This document shows positions 45,907-55,522 of a stretch of DNA of 64,000 nt, piece after piece; positions within the stretch are counted from its first letter, which is position 1; each line of letters opens with the position of its first letter. Below the pieces are notes generated by a model that was not told the origin of the DNA, did not search any database, and saw nothing but the letters and a program-made list of their open reading frames with translations. This DNA is from a bacterium (GTDB taxonomy: Bacteria > UBP14 > UBA6098 > 4484-93), in the NCBI GenBank assembly GCA_021158465.1, contig JAGGUN010000045.1:5218-69217 (forward strand). Reading direction: 5' to 3'. A program made the translations under genes and the position numbers.

Positions 45907-45929
45907 GTATTATGAATTAAGAGAGTAGT

Positions 45930-46003
45930 CGGGGCGTAGCGCAGCCTGGTAGCGCACCAGCATGGGGGGCTGGCGGTCGCTGGTTCAAATCCAGTCGCCC
46001 CGA
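45930..46003 (+). tRNA. tRNA-Pro (GGG)
   Basis: A 74-nt cloverleaf: acceptor CGGGGCG/CGCCCCG, anticodon stem CCAGC/GCTGG, loop ATGGGGG giving anticodon GGG, TTCAAAT loop. No encoded CCA; a run of six T follows and the glycosyltransferase gene begins 17 bp later. Confidence 0.95.
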
Positions 46004-46020
46004 CTTTTTTAGGACCAAAT

Positions 46021-46683
46021 ATGCTCGTGCTTATACCCGCATACAATTCTGAAAAGCATATCCGGTCGTTACTGGAGAGGATAGCTTCTACAGTGCCTGA
46101 TGCTTTTATTCTCGTAGTGGACGACGGCTCAACGGACAGTACCTGGGAAATAGCATCCTCTTTCGGTGCCACCGTCATAAGGCATAGCTGCAATCGCGGT
46201 AAAGGACGCTCTCTTAGAGACGGCTTCCGCTTTATGCTCGAAGGGGATTTTCCTCTCTGTATCACCATGGACGCTGACCTCCAACATCCTCCTGAGCTTA
46301 TCCCGAACTTTATCGAGAAATCAAGACAAGGCTCCGATATTGTCATCGGAAACAGAACCCATGACCTTTCACAGATGCCATACATCCGTAGATTCTCCAA
46401 CTGGGGAACCTCTCTCATCCTATCCTGGATGACAGGGCTTCGCCTCCCAGACAGCCAGTGTGGGTTCAGGCTCATCAAGAGATGGGTATTAGAAAAAGTA
46501 AATCTGACGACATCGCACTACGATACGGAGAGCGAACTTATCATTCAGGCGGCAAAACAGGGTGCAAGGATAGGTTTTGTCCCGATCCCAACGATATACA
46601 ACGGGAATCCCAGCCACATAAAGAAGATAGACGAGACCGCAAGGTTCTTCAGGCTTGTGGCAAGGTATCTTATCAGGCGATGA
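46021..46683 (+). CDS. Glycosyltransferase family 2 (dolichyl-phosphate-mannose-synthase-like)
   Basis: 220-residue GT-A enzyme. PAYNSEKHI near the start, VVDDGSTDST for nucleotide-sugar binding, the metal DxD as TMDADLQHPP, and the acceptor loop DSQCGFRLIKR. No membrane segments, so it probably works at the inner face on polyprenyl phosphate or lipid acceptors. It overlaps the DedA-like gene by four bases (ATGA). Confidence 0.9.
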   Translation: MLVLIPAYNSEKHIRSLLERIASTVPDAFILVVDDGSTDSTWEIASSFGATVIRHSCNRGKGRSLRDGFRFMLEGDFPLCITMDADLQHPPELIPNFIEKSRQGSDIVIGNRTHDLSQMPYIRRFSNWGTSLILSWMTGLRLPDSQCGFRLIKRWVLEKVNLTTSHYDTESELIIQAAKQGARIGFVPIPTIYNGNPSHIKKIDETARFFRLVARYLIRR

Positions 46684-47267
46684 GGCTCATCCGAAAGCTA
46701 TACGACTGGGTCCTGCACTGGGCTGATACCCCTTACGGCTCGCCTGCATTGCTTCTGCTCGCTTTCTCAGAAGCTATATTCTTCCCTATTCCCCCAGATG
46801 TGTTGCTTATTCCACTTGCACTCGACAGACCCAGGAAAGCATTCTACTACGCGGCGCTTGCAACCTTCGCCTCAGCATCAGGAGCCATCACCGGATACCT
46901 CATCGGAGCAGAGCTTATGCAGCCGGTCGGATATCCGATACTCAGATTCTACGGATTGATGGACAAATTTGAGTATGTGGCAACACAGTACCGCGCCTAC
47001 GACGCAATAGCTGTCGGTATCGCCGGGTTGACCCCGATACCGTTCAAGGTATTCACCATCGCAGCAGGCGCCTGCAAACTGAACATTCCGCGCTTCTTAA
47101 TTGCAGCTTTTGTATCCCGTGGATTGAGGTTCTTCACCATATCAACACTGCTCTTCTTGTTCGGCGAAAGGATAAAAAACTTCATCGACAGATACTTCAA
47201 CCTGCTCACTATTATATTCGCTGCGCTACTCGTCGGGGGATTTATAATCCTGAAGAGACTGCTTTAG
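46680..47267 (+). CDS. DedA/VTT-family (YqaA-like) membrane protein
   Basis: 195 residues with the SNARE-associated/VTT core: LAFSEAIFFPIPPDVLLIPLA, the re-entrant second half ITPIPFKVFTIAAG-like (GLTPIPFKVFTIAAGACKL) and a C-terminal membrane segment. Such proteins scramble or flip phospholipids or polyprenyl phosphate. The start at 46680 overlaps the GT2 stop; the frame is open further upstream but inside that gene. Its stop overlaps the stop of the opposite GT9 gene (TTAG). Confidence 0.88.
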   Translation: MRLIRKLYDWVLHWADTPYGSPALLLLAFSEAIFFPIPPDVLLIPLALDRPRKAFYYAALATFASASGAITGYLIGAELMQPVGYPILRFYGLMDKFEYVATQYRAYDAIAVGIAGLTPIPFKVFTIAAGACKLNIPRFLIAAFVSRGLRFFTISTLLFLFGERIKNFIDRYFNLLTIIFAALLVGGFIILKRLL

Positions 47268-48301
47268 ATTGTGTCTAATATTTTAGACATTTTCTCTATC
47301 AGCTCATTCAGATTCGGCTCTCCTGAGATAGCGACAAAATTCTGCTTTCTGGGCGAGAAGCGAGCAGCGTCCGATGAAACGAATATCCCTATCTGGTGAA
47401 GCGGTTGTATGCAGCCCGCAAGATGCATAATGCCTGTATCGCAGGAGACAAAAACGGAAAGCTTCTCAAGAGCAGCCCCCACAGTAAGAACAGGCGATAG
47501 CGGGAAGAAGTATGTGTTAGGAATATCTCTTTTCTTCAGATACTCGACATCTTTCTCTTCTGTTTTCCCCCAGAAAACAACCTTGGGAAGATCAGGAAAC
47601 CTTAAAAGAAAATCTTCCCAGAAACCCACAGGTAGCTTTTTTCTACCCCTTCCGCCGATATGGAGACCGATAATCTTAGCTTCTAATTTGTTTTCATCGA
47701 AGAACTTTTGCGCAGATATCCTCGACCTATCATCGATATAAACCCTCGGTGGAATTCGAACAACAGAGGAGAACGGCTCGAGTAGCCTCAAAAAACTGTA
47801 AGCCTCATACTCTGCTCCATCCGGTGTCGGGACGCTCAAATCAAGGAATTCTGACCCTTTTCCTCTGTCGAACCCGACAGAAAATCGAGGCGCAGGAAGA
47901 AGTGTGTATAGAATATTATTCACAGAAACAGAATCAAAGTGTGAGAGGTCAAAAGCAATGTCGAACCTTTCCCGCCTCAACTGAAGGATTAGCTTAAAGA
48001 AGGATAGCGGATTAAGAGCAAACTCCCTCTTTCTCACCTCGAATACACGGCTCACCGCCGGGTGATACCGGACTATATCGGAGAATACCGCCGGTGCAAC
48101 GACAGCCACGGTTGCATCGGGATAAATCTTCTTTAAGTTCTCGAGAAACGGTGTTATGAGTATCAGGTTGCCGAGCCTCTCGTCCTGCCTGACAACGAGA
48201 ACTTTCTCGACCTTATCGGGTAGAGCTGCTTTCCTCCTTTTTAGCCCGCACAGAAGCCAAACAAGCTGCCTTCTCCCCCATCGCTCGAGTTGCTTGAGCA
48301 T
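47264..48301 (-). CDS. Glycosyltransferase family 9 (heptosyltransferase-like)
   Basis: 345-residue GT-B enzyme of the ADP-heptose:LPS heptosyltransferase family. N-terminal domain with VLVVRQDERLGNLILITPFL, C-terminal nucleotide-sugar domain with IGLHIGGRGRKKLP, VFWGKTEE and FVSCDTGIMHLAGC. It would add a heptose or similar sugar to the lipopolysaccharide core, which supports a diderm envelope. It lies one base after the giant surface protein gene. The end is convergent with the DedA-like gene. Confidence 0.9.
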   Translation of the reverse strand: MLKQLERWGRRQLVWLLCGLKRRKAALPDKVEKVLVVRQDERLGNLILITPFLENLKKIYPDATVAVVAPAVFSDIVRYHPAVSRVFEVRKREFALNPLSFFKLILQLRRERFDIAFDLSHFDSVSVNNILYTLLPAPRFSVGFDRGKGSEFLDLSVPTPDGAEYEAYSFLRLLEPFSSVVRIPPRVYIDDRSRISAQKFFDENKLEAKIIGLHIGGRGRKKLPVGFWEDFLLRFPDLPKVVFWGKTEEKDVEYLKKRDIPNTYFFPLSPVLTVGAALEKLSVFVSCDTGIMHLAGCIQPLHQIGIFVSSDAARFSPRKQNFVAISGEPNLNELIEKMSKILDTI

Positions 48302-48302
48302 C

Positions 48303-51300
48303 TCATCTGACCAGATTCACGGAGCCAGAGCAAATGTTATGTTTGCCCCTCTTAATAATGTAGATGTATATCCCGTTTCTGGCTACTCTGCCACTTTCTG
48401 TCATTCCATCCCAGATAGCACGCTTTACCTCGCCCGCCGGAACCTGTATCCTTCTTATTATATGCCCGGAAAGGTCGTATATCTCGATCGTCGCATCCCT
48501 GCTGAAGAGCTTTGGATATGTGAATCTAACCTCGTCGTTGTAGCCGTCCCCGTTCGGCGTGAACGGATTGGTAGAAATCTCGCAGGAGAGTTCAGGTTCT
48601 ATCCAGAAAAACAGATTACTGGATGAGCAGTTCGGCTCGCAGTAGTCAGGGGAATCACATATCCTAATCTCAATTGCCACAGAATCGCCATCCCTCGCAC
48701 GGAACCCACCAGCATAGGGGAATATATCAAACAGTATATCATCCGGGTTAAAGAAAACACCCGGCGATGAGGAGTAAAGCGTATCCGTCGTTCCACCGTT
48801 AATTATTGTATATATGAGCGAAAAGCTCGCTGTATCGACCCCCGAGAGGTCAGAGAAGGAAGCCGTTATGTGCAGGTTATCTCTGTCAACGAGTGCCCCA
48901 TCGGAGGGGTATCGGATCTCAATATCTGGCGGGGTCGTATCGACCACAAAACTCCAAAAGATAGTCTCCGACAGTGGAAAACCGAGGGTATCCCTCGCCG
49001 AGACAAGAGAAACCCTAACCTCTCCTTCATCAAAGAACCCTAAAGGCGGCTGGAATACAACAAGCGTACCCGAAACCGTAAGATAAGGGCTGGTTATGTC
49101 AAACACCTCTCCATCGACATCAAGCACCACAGATTCCGGGTCAAGACCGTTTTCACTCACAACAGCAAGGGTAATTGGCTGGTCGGTGCAGGATGAACTG
49201 CTACCCGGATACGGCTCAAGTATATAAAAGGTTGGTCTTGGCAGGATGTCTATTGCAAATGTGTCGGACATAAGAAACGAGCGGTCTGTTTCACGCTCCC
49301 CGTCGAAATCGTTATCCCAGGCAAGCAGGCGGAAGATGATGAGAGTATGAGCAGGCTGACCTGCCAAAGGAAGTACGCTTGTGGCATATATCCTGTCCCC
49401 GGACACCGAATCGAGAGCGAGTATCCCCTCATTTGCCGTTATCTCCAGCTCGCCATCCGTGTCCCAGACAATGCGTGGATAATGCATATCGGAGATAAAA
49501 TCAGGGAAATACACCCCTGACTCGTCCTTCAGAATACAGGAGAAATAGAACGCAGAGTCGGAAGGGAAGAATCTGGGAGAATAATCCAGCAGCAGGGGCG
49601 GAAGCGTGTCATCATCGGCGATTGTAAAGCTCCACGAGATAGGCTCGACTATCCCATTTGCTCCACAGTATTCCGCTCTATCAGATGCGGAGACAACAGA
49701 GACTACCACAGGCGTCAGCTCCGGATACACAACACCGACCGAATCCGGAACAAATACAAATGTATCCCCTGTCTGATACATCGCAGGGCTCGAGATGTAG
49801 TAGTCTGTTCCCATAACCCTGAGAGCAACACTCGTTGTGTCGAGTCCGCTTATTGAATCGAGGGCGGTGAAGACGACATTCGGTCTCGGCTCCAATAAAA
49901 ACGCACCATCCAGCGGATAGACAGGAAGAACAACAGGGGGTGAGAGGTCAATCACAAAATAGAAGGAAAAGGTGCTATCCATCGGGTTCCCGAGTGTGTC
50001 CTCGGCATACCTCACCTCGACACAGACCGTCTCACCATCTGCAAACGAGCTATCAGGATTGAAGAATAATGTATCCCCGGATAATAGAAAATCATCCTCA
50101 GGCACACCATTTACCAGAAATTCGATGGTCTCCTCTCTCACACCGCTTGGGTCGTCGAAGAATATCACAATCTCCTGGCGCTCGCAGGACGAAAAGGCAG
50201 AAAAGTCTGGTCTAATTGCCACAGGAAGAGGACCATACTTATCGACGAAGAGATACCAGCAACTATCGGTAACGTTTCCACCACATAGCGTCGCAAGGTC
50301 GGTAAGATGAATGCACATTCCAAGAGAATCCTCCGGGAGAGCGAAACCAATAGAGTCGGCAAATACGCAGAGCGTCCCAGCAGAATAGAAAACAAACTCA
50401 TCACCAAAACAGAGCGTCGTATCCCCACAGGAAAACCGGATACTGGTGCTATCGACACCTGCAAGGTCATCGGTCAAAACAAGGGTCATCTGCGGTAAAG
50501 ACGCTATTACAGAACCGACCGACGGCGAAATATCCTCAATCACAGGTGGGAGTGTGTCCATATAGAACTCAAATCGTATAATATCTCCCAGCGGATTGCC
50601 GATGCTGTCGTATGCCGATACGACAAATAGCCTGTTCGTGTCGGAAAAATCCTCAGGATAATCAACGGTCAAAACAGTGTCCGAAAAAGAGAGCTCAGGT
50701 GAAGGGAAACAGAATGTATCCTCATTGAATACGACACCAATCGATTCAGGGATAACACCGTTCTCATCGGTTATGAGAAGCTCGATGGGGATATTTTGGC
50801 AGGATATAATCGAACGGTCTGGCGGAGTAATAAGCTCCACCGATGGTCCCTCCTGATTAACCAGGAAGCTCCAGCAGGTATCGGCAACATTCGGCGGACA
50901 GATTCCACCCCTGTCAGGAACCGATACGCAAACAGAAACCGTATCGCCATCGTGGAAGGCAACACCGAACGAATCGGGATAGAAATAAAGCGTATCACCG
51001 ATAACAAAGCATCCTGTGAACTCATCACCATCGACAACGAACAGAACGGAATCAACATCTATTCCCGACAGGATATCGGTCGCTACAACCCCTATCGGCT
51101 GATATGTTCTCGAGGAAACCGAGCCGGGAGTTGGAATAAGAGATATTATCTCAGGCGGCGAAAGGTCAAAACGGAGCCACCAGCCACGAGAAGCTCCCAG
51201 GTTACCCACAATATCAGAGAAACCCGAAACAGAGATATAGACAGAATCACCATCAGAGAAAGAGCTTGTGAGCGGGAAGATAAGCAGTGTGTCACCGAAC

Positions 51301-53315
51301 GGTTCCATACCGTCCGGATATGCGAAACTCTCCTCTCCGAACTGAACTATCGTTCCCACAAAATCGGTGCCGGATATGTCGTAAAAGCGGAAGATAACCT
51401 CTGTGCTATCGCAGGAAATATACCCTTCATCCTCCGGCTGGACAAGTTCTACCAGAGGACCTTCCGTGTCAACGAAGAACCGCCAGCAGAACTCCGTTGA
51501 GTTCGGACTACAGTATAAGGCAGAATCGGCAACAGACAGGCAAATATCAACGGTGTCAGGTAGAACAAGTCCCATAAGAAGCGTTCTGAAGGAGAGAAAA
51601 TGCCCATCCCAGAAGAGAGCAGGCGTGGCAACAGTGAACAGAGAATCACCGATGGAAAGCGTTATCGAATACGGGTCGATACCGGCGATCTCATCAACTA
51701 TCTCTGATGTTATGTTCGGCTGCCTGTTGGAGATAATCGTATCCGACGATGGATAAACAGATATTACCTCAGGCGGAGAAAGGTCAACAATAAACGAGAA
51801 CTCCACCGGCTCAACAAGTCCACAACCAGACAGATTATCAACAGAAACAAGGTTACCCGAGACCGTATCACCGTCATCGAAACAGTCCATATCCCCAGGG
51901 ATAAAACTTATCATATCTTCCTCGGGACCGAGCGAGAAATACTCCCCGCCAGTATAGAGCCTACCATTTATCTCGACAGTAGCATCGTCCAGAACAATAT
52001 CCGAGAGAGAATGCACCCTAAATCTAACAGGCTGACAGGGACAACTGGAGACCGCTCCTGTCTCCGGGATGACAAGCTCAGCAGACACCCCATCATTTGC
52101 AAGATAGAAATCTATCCAGTGAAACACAGGCAAATCCTCTGCCCCGCCGCGCGTCATCTGAACCATATACTGCCAGCATCTCGCCGTCCTGACAACCCCC
52201 GGAATAGGATGAGGGTGTGTAATGGGTACCCACTCTGTCCATCCAACACCATCCGGTGAGGCTTTGAGATATACCCGAAGCTCGCTCGTTCCAGGCACAT
52301 CAGCCGACCATAAGATAGAATCGACTACCGTTTCGCAGGGGAAACCAAATGTGTCCGAAACAAATACCGCTGTCCCTCTGCCACCGTGATATGAGAAATA
52401 CATCACATTCATCATCGCCTTGGCTTCCCACTCCGCCGGTGGCTCCCAGGATGTGTGCCCATAGTTGAAATAGCCAGAATACGAATTATAGTCCGGGTTA
52501 TGGTAGGTGTGCATATACAGACCCTCCATACCAGGGAAAAGAAGACCCGTCTTTTTATACCACATCGTCCCCGAAACAACCACCTGACCGCGGGAGTGCG
52601 TCGTGTTCACCTCAAACTCGTGGGGAAGCTCAAAAGGATAATGCAGCACAGGATTGGTAACATCCTCGGAGACGAGCGTAACATCGGTATAATGTGGATA
52701 GGTCCAGTTAGGCGTCGTGGTGAGACCAGAAACATCTGTCAGGCTGGCAAAGTTCTCATGATAGTAAGGCGATACCCCGGCTCCCTCGGCGATTGTTCCA
52801 TGAGTGAAAACAACCCCCCTACCAAGCCTGGCAAAACTTCTTGTGACAGCAGCAGAAGAACGCGATAGGTCATTGTGACCATAAACATCGCCGGAGCCGA
52901 AAAACAGGATATCATAATCGGCGATACAGCGGCGATACTCGGTGCCATACAGCGTGCTGTGAACAGTCCCGCTATCATAGATGCTCGTTACTTCGTTGAA
53001 AATGCTTATGGGAACAAGGTCAATGGAGAAGTTCAAAGGCGGGTTCCCTGTTGACTGCAGTTCATAGACCACACTACAGATGCAATCGAGGCACATACCG
53101 TCAGGATAGACCTGTAGGACAAATATCGTATCGTCGGTAGTCATACGGAGAGCCGCGTCATCGAGACCATCGGGGTCAGGGGTGATAACCTCCATATTCC
53201 TGATACTACCTGCCAGGAAATCAGCAAGCTCTCCCTCCCGGTAAGTAAAGCTCGTCTGCCCCATAAGAGGAAGGGTAGACATAAAAAGCAATACCAAAGA
53301 CAAAATCTTCTTCAT
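48303..53315 (-). CDS. Giant secreted Ig-like repeat protein with CHU-type C-terminal domain
   Basis: 1670 residues. Signal peptide (ILSLVLLFMSTLPLMGQ), an N-terminal domain of about 300 residues that looks like a ThuA/GATase-like fold (DILFFGSGDVYGHNDLS, then VVFTHGTIAEGAG), a discoidin- or Ig-like stretch, and about eleven Ig-like modules of about 95-105 residues (about 405-1570). Modules alternate between two types, one with an SC motif near the start, the other with an (A/S)GxD turn and several Cys. The end is the gliding-motility-associated C-terminal domain (NPFTPNGDGYNDEVRF, then GRVARNGIYIY), a T9SS signal. It probably forms a long disulphide-stabilised surface fibre or adhesin. Confidence 0.85.
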   Translation of the reverse strand: MKKILSLVLLFMSTLPLMGQTSFTYREGELADFLAGSIRNMEVITPDPDGLDDAALRMTTDDTIFVLQVYPDGMCLDCICSVVYELQSTGNPPLNFSIDLVPISIFNEVTSIYDSGTVHSTLYGTEYRRCIADYDILFFGSGDVYGHNDLSRSSAAVTRSFARLGRGVVFTHGTIAEGAGVSPYYHENFASLTDVSGLTTTPNWTYPHYTDVTLVSEDVTNPVLHYPFELPHEFEVNTTHSRGQVVVSGTMWYKKTGLLFPGMEGLYMHTYHNPDYNSYSGYFNYGHTSWEPPAEWEAKAMMNVMYFSYHGGRGTAVFVSDTFGFPCETVVDSILWSADVPGTSELRVYLKASPDGVGWTEWVPITHPHPIPGVVRTARCWQYMVQMTRGGAEDLPVFHWIDFYLANDGVSAELVIPETGAVSSCPCQPVRFRVHSLSDIVLDDATVEINGRLYTGGEYFSLGPEEDMISFIPGDMDCFDDGDTVSGNLVSVDNLSGCGLVEPVEFSFIVDLSPPEVISVYPSSDTIISNRQPNITSEIVDEIAGIDPYSITLSIGDSLFTVATPALFWDGHFLSFRTLLMGLVLPDTVDICLSVADSALYCSPNSTEFCWRFFVDTEGPLVELVQPEDEGYISCDSTEVIFRFYDISGTDFVGTIVQFGEESFAYPDGMEPFGDTLLIFPLTSSFSDGDSVYISVSGFSDIVGNLGASRGWWLRFDLSPPEIISLIPTPGSVSSRTYQPIGVVATDILSGIDVDSVLFVVDGDEFTGCFVIGDTLYFYPDSFGVAFHDGDTVSVCVSVPDRGGICPPNVADTCWSFLVNQEGPSVELITPPDRSIISCQNIPIELLITDENGVIPESIGVVFNEDTFCFPSPELSFSDTVLTVDYPEDFSDTNRLFVVSAYDSIGNPLGDIIRFEFYMDTLPPVIEDISPSVGSVIASLPQMTLVLTDDLAGVDSTSIRFSCGDTTLCFGDEFVFYSAGTLCVFADSIGFALPEDSLGMCIHLTDLATLCGGNVTDSCWYLFVDKYGPLPVAIRPDFSAFSSCERQEIVIFFDDPSGVREETIEFLVNGVPEDDFLLSGDTLFFNPDSSFADGETVCVEVRYAEDTLGNPMDSTFSFYFVIDLSPPVVLPVYPLDGAFLLEPRPNVVFTALDSISGLDTTSVALRVMGTDYYISSPAMYQTGDTFVFVPDSVGVVYPELTPVVVSVVSASDRAEYCGANGIVEPISWSFTIADDDTLPPLLLDYSPRFFPSDSAFYFSCILKDESGVYFPDFISDMHYPRIVWDTDGELEITANEGILALDSVSGDRIYATSVLPLAGQPAHTLIIFRLLAWDNDFDGERETDRSFLMSDTFAIDILPRPTFYILEPYPGSSSSCTDQPITLAVVSENGLDPESVVLDVDGEVFDITSPYLTVSGTLVVFQPPLGFFDEGEVRVSLVSARDTLGFPLSETIFWSFVVDTTPPDIEIRYPSDGALVDRDNLHITASFSDLSGVDTASFSLIYTIINGGTTDTLYSSSPGVFFNPDDILFDIFPYAGGFRARDGDSVAIEIRICDSPDYCEPNCSSSNLFFWIEPELSCEISTNPFTPNGDGYNDEVRFTYPKLFSRDATIEIYDLSGHIIRRIQVPAGEVKRAIWDGMTESGRVARNGIYIYIIKRGKHNICSGSVNLVR

Positions 53316-53902
53316 CTTACAATGTTATACCCGAGACCAAGCATCATATCGATATTGTCTATGTCGGAGAGGTTATATTTCCCAGAAAGGATAGCATAAA
53401 ACTTCTCACCCAAAACAAGGTTTGTCCCGAAATCTATATGCAGTTCGAGAGGTGTTTCTGTCTCGTCTGCCTGTGGCCAGTCCTCGGGATAATCCGTCTT
53501 ATAGTGATTGAAACCGAGACCAGCACCTACAAACGGCTTCAACCTTGGATGGAAATCGAACAGATACTTGAGGCTCGCTCCACCGCCGATACAGGAAAAT
53601 CTAACATCATCATCCGCGCTCGACCAGCCATACTCATCTCTCTTTACCTTCCAGTATTCGAAAAATAGCTCTGGCTTGAGGTTTGGTACGAGATACCCGA
53701 GGTCAACGAACCCTGCAATCTTTGTGTTTGGGTCATAGTTACCACCCGTTGGAATGACAACCCCCAGCTTTACACCAGCAGACTTGAGCCCGATATCCAC
53801 CTGCCCCCTCGAGCCTCCGTAATACACCACAGTATCCGCCTGAGCAACCAGCTCCACCGAAAGGAAAAGAAAGAACAGAAGAATAGCCAATCTCTTGACC
53901 AT
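53312..53902 (-). CDS. Small outer-membrane beta-barrel protein
   Basis: 196 residues: signal peptide (LAILLFFLFLSVELVAQA) and a mature part of alternating strands (KLGVVIPTGG, GFVDLGYLVPNLKPELFFEY, FSCIGGGASLKYLFDF, LKPFVGAGLGFNHYK, MMLGLGYNIVR), the OmpA/OmpW-like eight-strand pattern. It overlaps the giant gene by four bases (ATGA). The pair may be a barrel and its surface partner. Confidence 0.78.
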   Translation of the reverse strand: MVKRLAILLFFLFLSVELVAQADTVVYYGGSRGQVDIGLKSAGVKLGVVIPTGGNYDPNTKIAGFVDLGYLVPNLKPELFFEYWKVKRDEYGWSSADDDVRFSCIGGGASLKYLFDFHPRLKPFVGAGLGFNHYKTDYPEDWPQADETETPLELHIDFGTNLVLGEKFYAILSGKYNLSDIDNIDMMLGLGYNIVR

Positions 53903-53945
53903 TTCATTCTCCTTAAAATTAAAAAGTTCAAATTAGCCTGTCTAA

Positions 53946-53974
53946 ATAATACCTTATTTTCGCCTGATTGTCAA
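53946..53974 (-). promoter_or_regulatory. Promoter of the barrel/giant protein operon
   Basis: Minus strand TTGACA (53974-53969), 17 nt, TATTAT (53951-53946), 43 bp before the ATG at 53902. Confidence 0.6.
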
Positions 53975-53981
53975 CTACTTC

Positions 53982-54009
53982 TTGACATATTCGAGTTTGC
54001 AAATATCTT
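53982..54009 (+). promoter_or_regulatory. Promoter of ruvX-mltG
   Basis: TTGACA (53982-53987), 16 nt, TATCTT (54004-54009). The predicted start is near 54016, three bases before the ruvX ATG, so the mRNA may be leaderless. The promoter is divergent from, and 8 bp away from, the one for the barrel gene. Confidence 0.6.
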
Positions 54010-54018
54010 ACATAGGCT

Positions 54019-54435
54019 ATGAGGGTTCTTGCAATAGACTATGGTGAGAGGAGGATTGGACTTGCCCTCTCCGACCCGGAGGGCATCATCGCCACACCAC
54101 TCCCACCGGTCCCAAACGACAAGAGGAGCATCGAGAAGATAAAAGAGCTCGTGGAGAACAAGAATGTTGAGTATGTAATCCTTGGCAACCCGTTGAGACT
54201 CAGCGGAAAGGAGGAAATTCAATCCAATAAGGTAAGGAGGTTCTCAAAGGTTCTAAAGGAAGCGATAAACTGTCCGCTCGAGCTGGTGGATGAACGCCTA
54301 ACAACCGTCTCAGCCTCGAAGATACTGCACAATATGGGCTATTCACCATCAAAAAGCAGGGACAAGATAGATTCCCTCGCCGCCGCAATACTGCTGGAAG
54401 GATTCCTGGAACGAAGGTATGCTTCGGACAATTAA
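54019..54435 (+). CDS. ruvX: RuvX/YqgF Holliday-junction resolvase-like protein
   Basis: 138-residue RNase H-fold protein, YqgF family, involved in 16S/23S rRNA processing. Catalytic motifs: AIDYGERRIGLAL, VILGNPLRLSG, LVDERLTT and the late DSLAAAILLEGFL. No Shine-Dalgarno is present before the ATG. The mltG gene starts 17 bp before its end, in another frame, a common pairing. Confidence 0.95.
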   Translation: MRVLAIDYGERRIGLALSDPEGIIATPLPPVPNDKRSIEKIKELVENKNVEYVILGNPLRLSGKEEIQSNKVRRFSKVLKEAINCPLELVDERLTTVSASKILHNMGYSPSKSRDKIDSLAAAILLEGFLERRYASDN

Positions 54436-55522
54436 AGCTGGACTTGCCCTTTTATTCTCGGCTCTCTTACTAGCACCAGTTGCGATATTAAACCATATGA
54501 TAAAAGGCGTGAAAAAGATATTTGGAAACCTTTTGATTGCGTTAGCTATTCTTATTGTGATTGGAATTGCCTTGCTTTCAATCCCATACTCCGTTTTCTA
54601 TAAGGACACATCTAAGGTAATTGATGCAACTATAGTTATACCAAAGGGTTATACCCTACAAAATACCGCAAGGCTGCTGACAGAGGAGCGTATAATAAAC
54701 AGACCCAACCTCTTCATCCTTTGGGCAAAGCTTTTAGGGTTCGATAGAAAGATCCGTGCTGGCAGGCACAGGCTTGTCGGTTCGTACTCGCTCTTCGGAC
54801 TTCTCCGGGCACTTTCACAGGGAGGAAGCTTCTCTATAGACATCACCGTTTATGAAGGTGAAAATATATATGAGATTGCGGGAGTTGTTGAACATAAGCT
54901 TGGTATAGATTCTCTTTCCTTTCTCGAGAGGGCAACAAACGATTCCCTTATGAAGGCGATCGGCATCCCTTCAACAACCGCAGAGGGGTTCTTGTTTCCG
55001 GAGACTTACAACATCGACCCAGGTACATCGGCTGATGAGCTGATAGCGATAATGTACCATCAGTTCAAGCAGGAGTTCAACAGCAATCTCCGTGCTCGTG
55101 CGGAATCCCTCGGGATGTCGATTAGGGATGTTGTTACCCTCGCTTCTATCATCGAAAAGGAAGCATATTTCCCCGAGGAGATGCCGAGGATATCCGGCGT
55201 ATATCACAACAGGCTTTCAAGTGGTATGCTGCTTCAGGCCTGCCCTACGGTGAACTATGCACTCAAGCAGTTCGACAAGCGGCTCTTATACGAGGACCTC
55301 GAGCTGGATTCCCCATACAATACATACAAATACAGTGGACTCCCTCCAACTCCAATTGCCAACCCCGGCAAGAAGGCAATCTTAGCAGCGCTTTATCCCG
55401 AAAAACACGATTTCTACTACTTTGTCTCGGAAGGAGAGGGGCATCATAGCTTCTCAAGGACGGAAAAGGAACATGCAGAGGCGATAAGAACGATAAGAAA
55501 GAGAAAGGCTAACCTAAGGTGA
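54419..55522 (+). CDS. mltG: Endolytic transglycosylase MltG (YceG)
   Basis: 367-residue inner-membrane peptidoglycan lytic transglycosylase that ends glycan strands. One membrane segment (about 36-60), a LysM-like region (VIPKGYTLQNTARLL) and the YceG catalytic domain with the Glu in ASIIEKEAYFPEEMP, the QACPTVNYAL segment and SPYNTYKYSGLPPTPIANPG. Length fits the family. It overlaps ruvX and, by four bases (GTGA), the following secreted protein gene. Confidence 0.95.
   Translation: MLRTIKAGLALLFSALLLAPVAILNHMIKGVKKIFGNLLIALAILIVIGIALLSIPYSVFYKDTSKVIDATIVIPKGYTLQNTARLLTEERIINRPNLFILWAKLLGFDRKIRAGRHRLVGSYSLFGLLRALSQGGSFSIDITVYEGENIYEIAGVVEHKLGIDSLSFLERATNDSLMKAIGIPSTTAEGFLFPETYNIDPGTSADELIAIMYHQFKQEFNSNLRARAESLGMSIRDVVTLASIIEKEAYFPEEMPRISGVYHNRLSSGMLLQACPTVNYALKQFDKRLLYEDLELDSPYNTYKYSGLPPTPIANPGKKAILAALYPEKHDFYYFVSEGEGHHSFSRTEKEHAEAIRTIRKRKANLR

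Noticed and set aside
48303-53315. Possible CRISPR or DNA-level tandem repeat from the repeated Ig-like units
   Set aside because: Repeats are visible at protein level only; DNA of the units differs, with no equal-length direct repeats.
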